NCBI GenBank assembly: GCA_016196035.1
Contig: JACPYM010000074.1
Location: forward strand, 1-64,000
Direction of reading: 5' to 3'
Length of the DNA: 64,000 bases
Source: Acidobacteriota bacterium
GTDB lineage: Bacteria > Acidobacteriota > Blastocatellia > RBC074
Below, in pieces: positions 50,844 to 58,999 of this stretch (positions are counted from its first letter, which is position 1; each line of letters starts with the position of its first letter). The position numbers were made by a program, and so were the translations under genes. The notes under the pieces were generated by a model that saw only the letters and a list, made by a program, of their open reading frames with translations, searched no databases and was not told the DNA's origin.

Positions 50844-51886
50844 GTGGCTACCTCAATCAATTTTCCTGCTGGTGAGGCTATTTCCCAGTACCACAAAGTG
50901 CCAACGAACTCAGTTTTTAATGACCTAAGATCGTTCGTACCAACCTTGGCAAATACATCGTTCGTAATCACAGTGAGGTTTTCGACTTTCTCTTTCATCG
51001 ACAGTTCATAAATCATCGGAATGCCCTTCCCGCGATTTTCCAGACCGGTGCTCGATCTAAGCTGCCCCCTGAGAAGATTGCTAAGAAAATCAAGGTTGTC
51101 TTTAATGCCCAAGCGCTGGGCAAATTTCTTCAATCCGGTCATGGTCTCCCCAACACTACGGAATATTCCTACGCCGTTATCAACGAAGGTAAAGCACGTG
51201 CGGTTCCGGTTTGGACAATAGGCCGATGTCCACCACTGTTCGGCATGCTCCCTTTGCCCTTTGGCGTGATTGTGAGTATTAGCCATCAACTCAATCAGTA
51301 TGCGATAGAGGTCTTGATGCTGTTGATCCTGCCCATAAAGCTTCTCCATTGCAAAACTCTTCAATGAAGCGGCAATTTTTGGCTCTACACGGTAGTTTTG
51401 TTTACGAAAGATATTGCCAGCGTCATTTGACCGATAGACTGGCACATTTAACTTCAAGTACTCGCAAATCCCCGAATCCAAAAACATTTGCCTTTGCTTC
51501 GGGTCCTTTGGGAGCCAGCCGGAACTTGCGGTCTTACGATAGCGCGGATCTGCCAATACGCTTATGAATAAAGTGAGCGCTTCAGGTGTTTGCGCAACAA
51601 CACTTTCGTGATTTACCTCAATCTTCCCGTGCTCGTGCAATTCACGTCTGACTTCAGCAATAAACTTGCAGAAGCCTTCAGGGTTATCCAACAACGAAAA
51701 GTTTTCTGGGGCCTGTAAGTAGTGCGGCTTGAGACGCGCAAAACGCCTCAGTGTTTTAACTCGGCCTCCTTGCTTTGGTGAATGCCCTGGGACACGCGCA
51801 CCCCATTCGCCTCGGCGTTTCAAATACCGCTTCTGCCTAATTCTCATTCCCTCTACCCACTGTGAGGAAGTGTAGAGCTTTTTCAA
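50840..51886 (-). CDS. GHKL-type ATPase/kinase-like protein
   Basis: 348 residues from a TTG at 51886, supported by AGGAGGT about ten bases upstream. The N-terminal 55 residues are very basic (RIRQKRYLKRRGEW), possibly nucleic-acid binding. The C-terminal half is a GHKL nucleotide-binding domain: N-box ELMANTHNHA (Glu199, Asn203, His207), G1 box FVDNGVGI (Asp236), G2 box GLENRGKGIP (286-288). No dimerisation or phosphoacceptor histidine region is seen, so it is not a standard sensor kinase; it resembles RsbW/SpoIIAB-type or other stand-alone GHKL proteins. First gene of a coupled three-gene unit with DUF4325 and a two-TM protein. Confidence 0.85.
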   Translation of the reverse strand: MKKLYTSSQWVEGMRIRQKRYLKRRGEWGARVPGHSPKQGGRVKTLRRFARLKPHYLQAPENFSLLDNPEGFCKFIAEVRRELHEHGKIEVNHESVVAQTPEALTLFISVLADPRYRKTASSGWLPKDPKQRQMFLDSGICEYLKLNVPVYRSNDAGNIFRKQNYRVEPKIAASLKSFAMEKLYGQDQQHQDLYRILIELMANTHNHAKGQREHAEQWWTSAYCPNRNRTCFTFVDNGVGIFRSVGETMTGLKKFAQRLGIKDNLDFLSNLLRGQLRSSTGLENRGKGIPMIYELSMKEKVENLTVITNDVFAKVGTNDLRSLKTEFVGTLWYWEIASPAGKLIEVAT

Positions 51887-51962
51887 TTATCTAAGTACCT
51901 CCTATCTGCTGATTCAAAGACGGTGCCGCGCATTATAGTCCTCAAGCTCAGTAAATACCCAA

Positions 51963-52946
51963 TTACCACTTGATCTGCATTGCGTCGCGCACCTCGCCCA
52001 TCACCTGTTGGGCTTCTTCCCGTGCCTTGCGCGAGCCAGTCAAAATGATGTCCCGCACCTCGTCCTGATGCGCGCGGTAATACGCCAGCCACTTCGTAAT
52101 CGGCGCCAGGTGTTCGATCAACGCCTCGGCCAGCGCCCGCTTGCGATCCACACAGCCGATGCTGGCGGCGCGGCAATCCGTGTCGAACTTATCCGCCACT
52201 TCGGCGGGCACGAACATGCGGTGCATCTGGCACACGTCGCAGGCTTCGGGATGGCCGGGGTCAACGCGTTTGACGCGCGTGCGGTCGGTAATCATCTGGC
52301 GCGTCTTCGCGCGAATCGTATCGGGCGCGTCGCCCAGTTCGATTGTGTTGTTGTAGCTCTTCGACATCTTGCGCCCGTCGGTGCCGGTCAGCTTTGGCGT
52401 CGCGGTCAGCAAGGCTTCCGGTTCGGGGAAGACCGCGCCGTAAAAGTTGTTGAAGCGGCGCACGATCTCGCGCGTCAATTCGACGTGCGCGACTTGGTCA
52501 ATGCCGACGGGCACGTAATGCGCTTTGTACATGCAAATGTCGGCGGCTTGCAGCACTGGGTAGCCCAAAAACGCGTAGTTGCCCAAATCCTTGTCGGTGA
52601 TGTTTTCGCGCTGCTCTTTGTAGGTCGGCACGCGCTCCAGCCAACCCAGTGGCGTGACCGCCGAAAAGTAGAGGTGCAACTCGGCGTGCTCCGGCACCAG
52701 CGATTGAACGAAGATGGTTGAGGTGTTCGGATCAAGCCCCGCCGCCAGCCAATCGGTCACCATTGCCAGCGTATTGGCCTTGATCTGCGACGTGTCGGCG
52801 TAATCCGAGGTCAGCGCGTGCCAGTCCGCGACAAAATAAAAGCATTCGTATTGAGCTTGGAGTTTGACCCAATTCTTGAGCGCGCCCTCGTAGTTGCCCA
52901 GGTGAAGCTTGCCGGTCGGGCGCATACCGCTAACGATTCGTTTCAT
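51963..52946 (-). CDS. trpS: tryptophanyl-tRNA synthetase
   Basis: About 327 residues from the ATG at 52946; the frame is open for 66 more codons, but these are derived from an inverted repeat. Class I signatures are HLGN (15-18, in TGKLHLGNYEGAL) and the KMSKS loop (GRKMSKSYNNTIELG). It charges tRNA-Trp. Length is standard for bacterial TrpRS. The element of family 1 directly upstream separates it from holA. Confidence 0.96.
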   Translation of the reverse strand: MKRIVSGMRPTGKLHLGNYEGALKNWVKLQAQYECFYFVADWHALTSDYADTSQIKANTLAMVTDWLAAGLDPNTSTIFVQSLVPEHAELHLYFSAVTPLGWLERVPTYKEQRENITDKDLGNYAFLGYPVLQAADICMYKAHYVPVGIDQVAHVELTREIVRRFNNFYGAVFPEPEALLTATPKLTGTDGRKMSKSYNNTIELGDAPDTIRAKTRQMITDRTRVKRVDPGHPEACDVCQMHRMFVPAEVADKFDTDCRAASIGCVDRKRALAEALIEHLAPITKWLAYYRAHQDEVRDIILTGSRKAREEAQQVMGEVRDAMQIKW

Positions 52947-52988
52947 TGGCTCATTCTTGCCGAGATGCCTTTTGTGTGCAACCCGCAA

Positions 52989-53112
52989 CCTGGGTACGCA
53001 CCGCTTCCAGCGTGCGGTCTCGGCGGCGAACGAACTGATGCCGAAGGAAAACCCTCCGGTATCAAGCGGGCTGACGCCGAGTCCGCACGCTGGAAGCGGT
53101 GCGTACCCAGGT
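52989..53112. repeat. inverted repeat family 1, copy C
   Basis: CCTGGGTACGCACCGCTTCC at the left and GGAAGCGGTGCGTACCCAGG at the right, with a loop of some 50 bases. Homologous to 930-1035. Translations of all copies share an artefactual ARWKRCVP-like string, a trap for gene callers. Confidence 0.92.
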
Positions 53113-53119
53113 CGTGCAA

Positions 53120-54166
53120 TCAGCCTGACGGGCACAACTCGCAAATCAACAACTCCATCTGCAACTGCGGCGTCGCCAGCGAAGATTTCAATGCCACGTC
53201 CGTCGCGGCAATCCGCGCGATGGCTTTCAATAATGTATTGATGTCGGCCTTGCGCGCCCGCTCGTTCAGATACCGCACCGCGTAAGGCGACATGCCGACG
53301 GCCTTGGCGATTTCCTCCTGCGCGGCGTTCTGGCGCATCAGTTCTTTGGCGAGCAGCAGATTGCGGTAGCCGCGCGCCAGTGCGCCCAGCATCATAATCG
53401 CCAGTGTTTGCGGCGCTTCCGGCGGATTGTCGAAGATGTGACCCAACAGCCGCAAGGCCCGCTCGCGCCGCCCATCCAGCAGCGCATCGGTCAATTCAAA
53501 GTTGCTGTGTTCGCGCGTGTGCACCACCAGCGCGTCAATTTCCGCCTTGCCGATCCGGCCTTTGCCACCCACAAAACAGATCAGCTTTTCCAACTCGTTC
53601 GTCAGCCGCTGCAACTCGACGCCGACCGTGCCGATCAAGTAGGACGCATCGCTCATCTCCATCGCACAGCCGTTGCGTTTGACGTAGTCGAGCACCCAGC
53701 GCGGCGCACTTTCCTTTTCATCCAGCGGATCGAAGTTGACGACTGTCGCCGTCTTGCGCAGCGCCGTCGCAATCGCGCGCCGGTTGTCCAGCCCCGCGCT
53801 GACAAAGGCCAGCACTGTCGTTTCGCCCGGCGCGCGCAAGTAATCTTTGAGCAGTTCCAACTGCCGGTCGTCGTTGACGGCTTCAAAGTCGGTCACCACC
53901 ACCATGCGCCGCGCTGAGATCATCGGGTACTGGCGCGCCAACGCCAGCGCCTTGCCCAAATCGCCATCGCTGACCGAGATGCGCGCAAAATTGAAAGCGC
54001 GCATCCCTTCGTCCACTGCCGCTTCCAGCAAGCGATTCACCGCCTGTTCGCGCAAGTAAGCCTCTTTGCCTTCGAGCACGTAGACGGGGGACAGCTTGCC
54101 CGCGTTCAGATTGCGGTCGAATTCGGCTTGGGCTTTGAGCGGATCAACTCCGGCTTGTCTTTTCAT
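53120..54166 (-). CDS. holA: DNA polymerase III delta subunit
   Basis: 348 residues. Conserved pieces are PVYVLEGKEAYLREQAVNRL near 27-46, the delta-fold AAA-like N-domain, ISARRMVVVTDFEAV, and the C-terminal AMEMSDASYLIGTVGVELQR followed by LTNELEKLICFV, typical of HolA. It opens the beta sliding clamp within the clamp loader. Clustered with lptE (four bases) as often seen in bacteria. Confidence 0.92.
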   Translation of the reverse strand: MKRQAGVDPLKAQAEFDRNLNAGKLSPVYVLEGKEAYLREQAVNRLLEAAVDEGMRAFNFARISVSDGDLGKALALARQYPMISARRMVVVTDFEAVNDDRQLELLKDYLRAPGETTVLAFVSAGLDNRRAIATALRKTATVVNFDPLDEKESAPRWVLDYVKRNGCAMEMSDASYLIGTVGVELQRLTNELEKLICFVGGKGRIGKAEIDALVVHTREHSNFELTDALLDGRRERALRLLGHIFDNPPEAPQTLAIMMLGALARGYRNLLLAKELMRQNAAQEEIAKAVGMSPYAVRYLNERARKADINTLLKAIARIAATDVALKSSLATPQLQMELLICELCPSG

Positions 54167-54170
54167 AACC

Positions 54171-54701
54171 TCAAAACCCTTCCAAGATCGTCGTCAGCAC
54201 ACTCTTCGCAAAATCCCTTGCCACGCGATCCACCGCTGGGCCTTCTTCGCTGAAGAACTGTTTCGGGTCAATCGAGATGTCGTACTGATCGCGGAAGATG
54301 AAATTCTGATTGTCGTAAAGAATCTTGTTTTTGGTCTGATCGCGCACGGTCAGCGCCACCGTGATGATGACTTCAAACACGCGCGCGCGCCCCAGATCAT
54401 CCAGCACCACCGGGCGAATGAAGAATTGCTTGATCGTCCCCTGCATCACCGCATCGGCGCCTTTTGGGTCTGAAACTATTTCCAGGGCACGCGCCCGCCG
54501 CAAGGCTTCATCCACCATCGCGGCGGTAAAACGCTGTTCGACCTTGAAGCGCAAGGCCTGATTCTGAAAGGCCGGAATCGCCAGCGTCTTGATGTGTTTC
54601 GGCAAAGCGTCACCGCGCCCGGCGGGTTTGTAACATTCGGTAAAACTGCTGGTCGTCAGCAGCAATAAACAAAGACAAAACAACTTTGAAAATCGTGTCA
54701 T
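54171..54701 (-). CDS. lptE: LPS assembly lipoprotein LptE-like
   Basis: About 176 residues from the ATG at 54701. A lipoprotein signal (FCLCLLLLTTSSFTEC) ends at Cys23, followed by YKPAGRGDALPKHIKTLAIP, the LptE-like pattern after the acylated cysteine; the body (AAMVDEALRRARALEIVSD, GADAVMQGTIKQFFI, ILYDNQNFIFRDQYDI) is typical of the family. It would plug the LptD translocon for lipopolysaccharide in the outer membrane. Precedes holA. Confidence 0.88.
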   Translation of the reverse strand: MTRFSKLFCLCLLLLTTSSFTECYKPAGRGDALPKHIKTLAIPAFQNQALRFKVEQRFTAAMVDEALRRARALEIVSDPKGADAVMQGTIKQFFIRPVVLDDLGRARVFEVIITVALTVRDQTKNKILYDNQNFIFRDQYDISIDPKQFFSEEGPAVDRVARDFAKSVLTTILEGF

Positions 54702-54742
54702 ACAGCTTTCCAGGAAACTACCGTCAAGCATTGCGAAGAACG

Positions 54743-54825
54743 TCTTCCACCAAGCCACACGAAGAGCGCACGAAGACTTGCAGGTTCAACGTTCTTCGTG
54801 CGTCTTCGTGTGGCTTAGTGGAAGG
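54743..54825. repeat. inverted repeat family 2, copy E
   Basis: CTTCCACCAAGCCACACGAA pairs with TTCGTGTGGCTTAGTGGAAG; the most diverged copy of the family. It lies between the serine hydrolase stop and the lptE start. Confidence 0.88.
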
Positions 54826-54830
54826 GCCGC

Positions 54831-56003
54831 TCACTCTGCCAGCCCATTCTGCTTCAACAACTCCAGCGCCCTATCCGCCAGCTTGATCAAATGCGGATGC
54901 GCGCGATTGCCGTTGGTCAGGATCGCAAAGCCCAGCCGCCGCGTGCGGTTGCCCTGCAAAAATGCGGTGTAGCCGGGCACGCTGCCGCTATGCGCGAAAA
55001 TCTTGTCGCCGCCGCGCTCCTCGACCCACCACGTCAAACCGAAACCCGCCTCTTTGCCGCCCCATAGATTTTCAACCGGGCCGGGGAATTGCGCGAATTG
55101 TTTGGTCAGCATCTGCGCGTGGGTCTGCTCGCCGATGACGCGGCGGCCTTTGAACACGCCGCCGTTCAGATTCGCAATCAGCCAATTGGCCTGATTGGCA
55201 ATCGTGCCGTAAACGAGGCCCGCCGGCCAAACGCTCGCACGCAAGCGCGGCGTGGCTTTCAATTCGCTGGTTTTTTCATCAGGCACATACGGCACTGTCA
55301 GCCGCTCGTCCATATCCGGGCGCGGATTGAAGGCCGTGCTCTCCATTTCAAGCGGCTCAAAGACGTGCGTTTGCACGTAATCTTTGAACGGCGCGCCCGA
55401 CAGCCGCTCGACCAGATAGCCGATCAGCGAAAAGGCCAGGTTCGAATACTCTTCTTTTTCGAGCGGCGGACGCTGCACGCGCAACGACGCGCGCAGGTAT
55501 TCTTCCAACGCCGGCGGCGCTTTGTCGGCCCACAGCGGAAACGGCCCGAAATCGGCGGGCAGGCCCGAAACATGCGTCAACAAGTGACGAAAGGTGACGG
55601 GCTTGGCGGGGTCTTCGTTTTTGATTTTGAGGTCGCCGAGATATTGGTTGACCGGGTCGTCGAGTTTGAATTTGCCCTGCTCTTGCAATTGCAACAGCGC
55701 GACGGTTGACATGGCCTTAAACGTCGAACCGATCAGATAGACCGAATCGAGCCGCGCGGGCGTTTTCGCCCAGAGATTGCTGTAGCCGTATGCCTGTTGC
55801 CAGACGATTTTGTCGCCGACGACCAGCGCGACCGTGCACGACGGAATCTTGCCGGCCTCCATCGCGGCCTTGATTTCCGGTTCAAGCGCGGCGACGACCC
55901 GTTCAAGGCTCAGTTTGGGCGCGGGGGCCTGGGCAAAAACTGTAACTGTGACTGAAAGGGCGACAAGGGTAAGGCAGCTTAACACTCTGGCGCGTTGCAA
56001 CAT
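54831..56003 (-). CDS. secreted serine hydrolase, class C beta-lactamase family
   Basis: About 390 residues from the ATG at 56003, preceded by AGGAGGATCA; signal peptide ends TVFAQ. The beta-lactamase/DD-peptidase fold is marked by the SxxK nucleophile in IGSTFKAMS, the YxN-type EYSNLAFSLIGYLVE and the third-motif HSG in FAHSGSVPGYTAFLQGN. Members include esterases, DD-carboxypeptidases and D-aminopeptidases; a role against antibiotics is not implied. Probably monocistronic. Confidence 0.9.
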   Translation of the reverse strand: MLQRARVLSCLTLVALSVTVTVFAQAPAPKLSLERVVAALEPEIKAAMEAGKIPSCTVALVVGDKIVWQQAYGYSNLWAKTPARLDSVYLIGSTFKAMSTVALLQLQEQGKFKLDDPVNQYLGDLKIKNEDPAKPVTFRHLLTHVSGLPADFGPFPLWADKAPPALEEYLRASLRVQRPPLEKEEYSNLAFSLIGYLVERLSGAPFKDYVQTHVFEPLEMESTAFNPRPDMDERLTVPYVPDEKTSELKATPRLRASVWPAGLVYGTIANQANWLIANLNGGVFKGRRVIGEQTHAQMLTKQFAQFPGPVENLWGGKEAGFGLTWWVEERGGDKIFAHSGSVPGYTAFLQGNRTRRLGFAILTNGNRAHPHLIKLADRALELLKQNGLAE

Positions 56004-56160
56004 TGATCCTCCTGACGAATTGAAATTCAGGGTCAGGAGTCTAGCATTAGTCCCTGGCAGAAGCAGCAGGCAACAAACCAATCTTCCCACGCGGCGCGGT
56101 ATGGTTTGTGGACAGCCGGGTTGGCAGGCGGCACGTGAGGAACTGACGCGTAAACTCTCT

Positions 56161-56994
56161 TCAAGCCTCGAACAGCGCGCTGAGTTCCTGATAACTCACG
56201 GCTTCTTTGGCAAACGTGAAGGTTCCGTGCTGCTGCATCTCGCGGGCCGCGCGCAAAAAAGCGCCGTAAGCCGCGCGGGTCAGCGCACTGCCGACGCTAA
56301 TGCGCTTGACGCCAAGGGCGGACAATTCGGCCAAGCCCAGTTGCACGCCTTGCAAACCCATCACGACATTCACCGGACGATCTACTGAACTCACCACGGC
56401 CGCAATATCTTCTTTCTTCGTCAGGCCAGGTGCGAACAGCACATCCGCGCCGGCTGCTTGATACGCCTGCAAACGATTGATCGTGTCTTTTAGATCAGGC
56501 GGTAAATCAGGTTGTCCGAACAGGAAATTCTCTGCGCGCCCGGTCAGCGTGAACGGGAACGGCAACGCGCGGGCCGCCTCTGCTGCCGCGCGCAGGCGCT
56601 CCGCCGCATGTTCCAATTCGTAAAGCGTCTCGCCGGGACGATTGCTGGAGTCTTCGATAGAGCAGCCGACCAGCCCCGCCGCCGCTGCCAGCTTGACGGT
56701 TTCCGCCACCGTCGCGGGGTCATCGCCGTAACCGTTTTCGAGATCACCGCTGACAGGCAAATCGGTGGCCGCCGCAATGGCCGCCACGTGCGCCAACATC
56801 CGGTCGCGGCCCACCCGGTTGTCGCATTGCCCGACAGAAAAAGCGTACCCGGCGCTCGTCGTGGCCAGCGCTTCAAAGCCCAACTGCGCCAGCAACCGCG
56901 CGGTGCCAACGTCCCAGGGGTTGGGAATGATAAACGCGTGATCGCGTTGGTGGAGCGCCCGCAAGGCCGCTCCTTTTTCAGCTTGTGTCAACAT
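56161..56994 (-). CDS. isocitrate lyase/PEP mutase superfamily protein
   Basis: About 277 residues from the ATG at 56994, which has AGAGG upstream; two earlier ATGs are possible (57009 and 57045). Family motifs are IPNPWDVGTARLLAQLGFEA, TTSAGYAFS, VSGDLENGYG, GCSIEDSS and LTGRAENFL, with the metal-binding Asp and Glu residues of the ICL/PEPM barrel. Known members act on PEP/phosphonopyruvate, oxaloacetate or 2-methylisocitrate. Without the isocitrate-lyase KKCGH motif it belongs to the PEPM-like side; substrate unknown. Confidence 0.88.
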   Translation of the reverse strand: MLTQAEKGAALRALHQRDHAFIIPNPWDVGTARLLAQLGFEALATTSAGYAFSVGQCDNRVGRDRMLAHVAAIAAATDLPVSGDLENGYGDDPATVAETVKLAAAAGLVGCSIEDSSNRPGETLYELEHAAERLRAAAEAARALPFPFTLTGRAENFLFGQPDLPPDLKDTINRLQAYQAAGADVLFAPGLTKKEDIAAVVSSVDRPVNVVMGLQGVQLGLAELSALGVKRISVGSALTRAAYGAFLRAAREMQQHGTFTFAKEAVSYQELSALFEA

Positions 56995-57121
56995 CGTGCG
57001 CCTCTGCATCAGCAGAAATGGTTCAACGGGATTGACAGAATTCATCCAGCAAGACGAAATGATACCTCTCCGGCATTCCTGAAAACCCTGTCAATCCTAT
57101 GCCCATCTTCGCTGCGCTGTT

Positions 57122-57640
57122 TTAAGCCGCCGCCGCCAGATAGCGCGTCTTCAAAATATCCACGTGATACAACTCGTGCCCGGCGATGATGTGCGCCAAC
57201 GCGCGGGCCGTGATTTCGTGTTCGCTGGCTGTGCCGCGCCGCAGCCATTCGGCCTCGGTGAAAGGCTGGCAAAGCTGGAGCGTGGCTTGGCGCACGGCGG
57301 CGAATTCGTCAAGCAGGCTGGCCAGCGTGCGCGCATTGAAATCAGTGCTGGCGACGTAATCGTCCTGCTCAAAGCCGGCCAGCGGCGTTTGGTCATTGCG
57401 CCCGATGCGCAACAGGCGATAGGCGAAGATGCGCTCGGTGTCGTTCACGTGGCCGATTAATTCCTTGATCGTCCATTTGCCCGGCGCGTAAGCGTGCCCG
57501 CCTTGCGCCTCGCTCAACGTGTGCAACAGCGTCAGCGTTTGCTCGCCCTGTGCTTGCAAGGTCACGGCGATGTCGCCCGCCGGGACGAGTTCGACATATT
57601 TGCCGTAATAAGGTGCGTATTCGTTTGCTTCAGGTTTCAC
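57122..57640 (-). CDS. DinB-family putative metal-dependent protein
   Basis: About 172 residues from a GTG at 57640 that follows AAGGAG; the frame extends upstream without a better start. Four-helix DinB-like fold with the usual histidine triad: His in WTIKELIGHVNDTERIFAYR and two in AHIIAGHELYHVDIL. Cytosolic; related proteins are thiol transferases or stress proteins of unsettled function. Lies 127 bases from the PEP-mutase-like gene on the same strand. Confidence 0.85.
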   Translation of the reverse strand: MKPEANEYAPYYGKYVELVPAGDIAVTLQAQGEQTLTLLHTLSEAQGGHAYAPGKWTIKELIGHVNDTERIFAYRLLRIGRNDQTPLAGFEQDDYVASTDFNARTLASLLDEFAAVRQATLQLCQPFTEAEWLRRGTASEHEITARALAHIIAGHELYHVDILKTRYLAAAA

Positions 57641-58009
57641 TGTGTTTCTCCTTCTTCGAGTTTCATGGTGAAGTGGTAAGCGGCAATCCACCTCCGCTGG
57701 GTAAAATAAAACGGTGCGCGTCCTCTTTCAGCCATTCAATGAGCGCCTCACCATTGCCGCGCGACCGTTGTGTAGACGATCTGCCAAATCGTCCCGCCCG
57801 TTTCTGGAACGCCACATTGAAATCCGATCTAATTGAAGAATGCGCGTAATGCGGCTGGCCCGTAGGCTTGGAAGCAAAGCATTCTCCATTCTTCATTTTC
57901 AATTCTTCATTCTGCGGCAGAGACAATACTGGCACTGGACCTTTTTGCCTAAGAATGAAGAATGACGAATTGAGAATGACCGTGGCCCAAGGCTGACAGG
58001 GCTGCTACA
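57641..58009. other. intergenic stretch with a long imperfect hairpin
   Basis: 369 bases between the DinB-like and GNAT genes. The inverted repeat at 57881-57980 is its only clear structure; no ORF has coding character. Confidence 0.5.
57881..57980. repeat. inverted repeat
   Basis: ATTCTCCATTCTTCATTTTC and following pairs imperfectly with AGAATGAAGAATGACGAATT and following around a loop of about 35 bases. It is AT-rich in an otherwise GC-rich region; no second copy is in the window. Confidence 0.8.
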
Positions 58010-58516
58010 TTACGCACACTCTTCATCTAATTCGAGCAACTTCTCCATCGTGAAAAGCGGCGTGCCGCATAATTCAAGCAGATCATCACTCGTCCGCACG
58101 AAGCCGAAGCGTTCATACAACCAGATGGCGTTCGTGAGAAAAGGCGTCGTGCTCAGATGCATTCGTCTGAACCCGTGGTCTCTGGCATAGGCTTCGACAT
58201 TTGCGAGCAAGGCGTTCCCGAGGCCTTGCCCGCGCGCCTGCGGGTGAACGGCCATGCTGCGCAGATACAAGCCATGCGTTTGCGGCACGGCGGCAATTGT
58301 CCCCGCCAACTCGTGCGCCAGCAGCGCCACCCACACCGGGCCTTCGTGCCAACGTTGCCGAAGCTGCTCCGCGGTGGGCGTGGTGGCCGCAAAGGCTGCC
58401 GGCGTGTAATGCGGTTCGTAGACAAGAAACGCCTGCCGCAAGAGCGCCGCCACCGCTACGGCTTCGGCCAGTGTAGCGGCGCGCACCAAAAGCTTTGACG
58501 GTTCGGAGAAAGTCAT
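58010..58516 (-). CDS. GNAT-family N-acetyltransferase
   Basis: About 168 residues from the ATG at 58516. The acetyl-CoA motif SMAVHPQARGQGLGNALL is canonical, followed by LSTTPFLTNAIWLYERFGF. The upstream part of the open frame, from 58606, overlaps a cupin gene remnant and is not coding here. The substrate is unknown. Its gene appears to have come to lie immediately downstream of the truncated cupin sequence. Confidence 0.88.
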   Translation of the reverse strand: MTFSEPSKLLVRAATLAEAVAVAALLRQAFLVYEPHYTPAAFAATTPTAEQLRQRWHEGPVWVALLAHELAGTIAAVPQTHGLYLRSMAVHPQARGQGLGNALLANVEAYARDHGFRRMHLSTTPFLTNAIWLYERFGFVRTSDDLLELCGTPLFTMEKLLELDEECA

Positions 58517-58574
58517 CCCGCTCTTGTTTATGACAAGGCCGCGCGCAACTGCCGTATCTGCTAGGCGTGCCCGC

Positions 58575-58703
58575 GCGCCACCCGGGTTCATAAGACGCGC
58601 GGCCAATCGTCATGCCGCCGATAGGCGCCAGGTCAAAGCGGCCTTTCGCAAACACACGGCTCTTGTCCGGCCCTTCAAAGCGTTTCAAAATCACTTCCAG
58701 CAT
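58575..58703 (-). pseudogene. truncated cupin-domain gene (N-terminal fragment)
   Basis: 43 codons from an ATG at 58703 encode the conserved start of a cupin protein: LKRFEGPDKSRVFAKGRFDL and GGMTIGRASYEPGWR. In intact homologues this region leads into the cupin barrel, but here it breaks off right after GWR, and the frame continues through unrelated sequence that belongs to the GNAT gene in another frame. The fragment is thus a remnant left by a deletion. An upstream GGAAG could have been its ribosome site. Confidence 0.65.
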
Positions 58704-58720
58704 GTGCTTAGCTTCCCTTG

Positions 58721-58795
58721 AGCTGCTCCTGCCTCAAGCTGCTCCTGCCTCAAGCTGCTCCTGCCTCAAGCTGCTCCTGCCTCAAGCTGTTCCTG
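58721..58795. repeat. 16-base tandem repeat
   Basis: Four identical copies of AGCTGCTCCTGCCTCA and a partial fifth (AGCTGTTCCTG). It extends into the 3' end of the DUF1272 gene, encoding QEQLEAGAA, and supplies its stop. Confidence 0.95.
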
Positions 58796-58987
58796 ATTGA
58801 CCACGAACACGGCGACTTTGCGGCGCGGACGGCGCACCAATTCGCCGCCGCAATTTGGACAGATCGCCTGCATAACCTCTGTGCAAGCCGGGCAGAAGGT
58901 GCATTCATAGGTGCAAATAAACGCCTCGGCGCGCAAACCTAAAAAACCTTCGCAACGCTCGCATTTTGTTTTCATTTCCAAAGCCAT
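58766..58987 (-). CDS. DUF1272-family zinc-binding protein
   Basis: 73 residues. The family pattern MALEMKTKCERCEG...YECTFCPACTEVM..ICPNCGGELVRRPRR is clear, with four CxxC pairs arranged for zinc binding. Small cytosolic protein of unknown function. The C-terminal QEQLEAGAA lies in a 16-base tandem repeat; related proteins end soon after VRRPRR, so the tail is probably dispensable or repeat-derived. On the same strand as the neighbouring EthD-like gene, 12 bases away. Confidence 0.9.
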   Translation of the reverse strand: MALEMKTKCERCEGFLGLRAEAFICTYECTFCPACTEVMQAICPNCGGELVRRPRRKVAVFVVNQEQLEAGAA

Positions 58988-58999
58988 CGTCTTGCTCTC

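Noticed and set aside
52947-53144. 66-codon upstream extension of trpS
   Set aside because: It is the translation of a family 1 inverted repeat; the family-typical MKRIVSGMRPTG start is at 52946.
54831-56003. Antibiotic-resistance beta-lactamase
   Set aside because: The SxxK/YxN/HSG serine hydrolase family also includes many esterases and peptidases; no specific lactamase feature or resistance context is seen.
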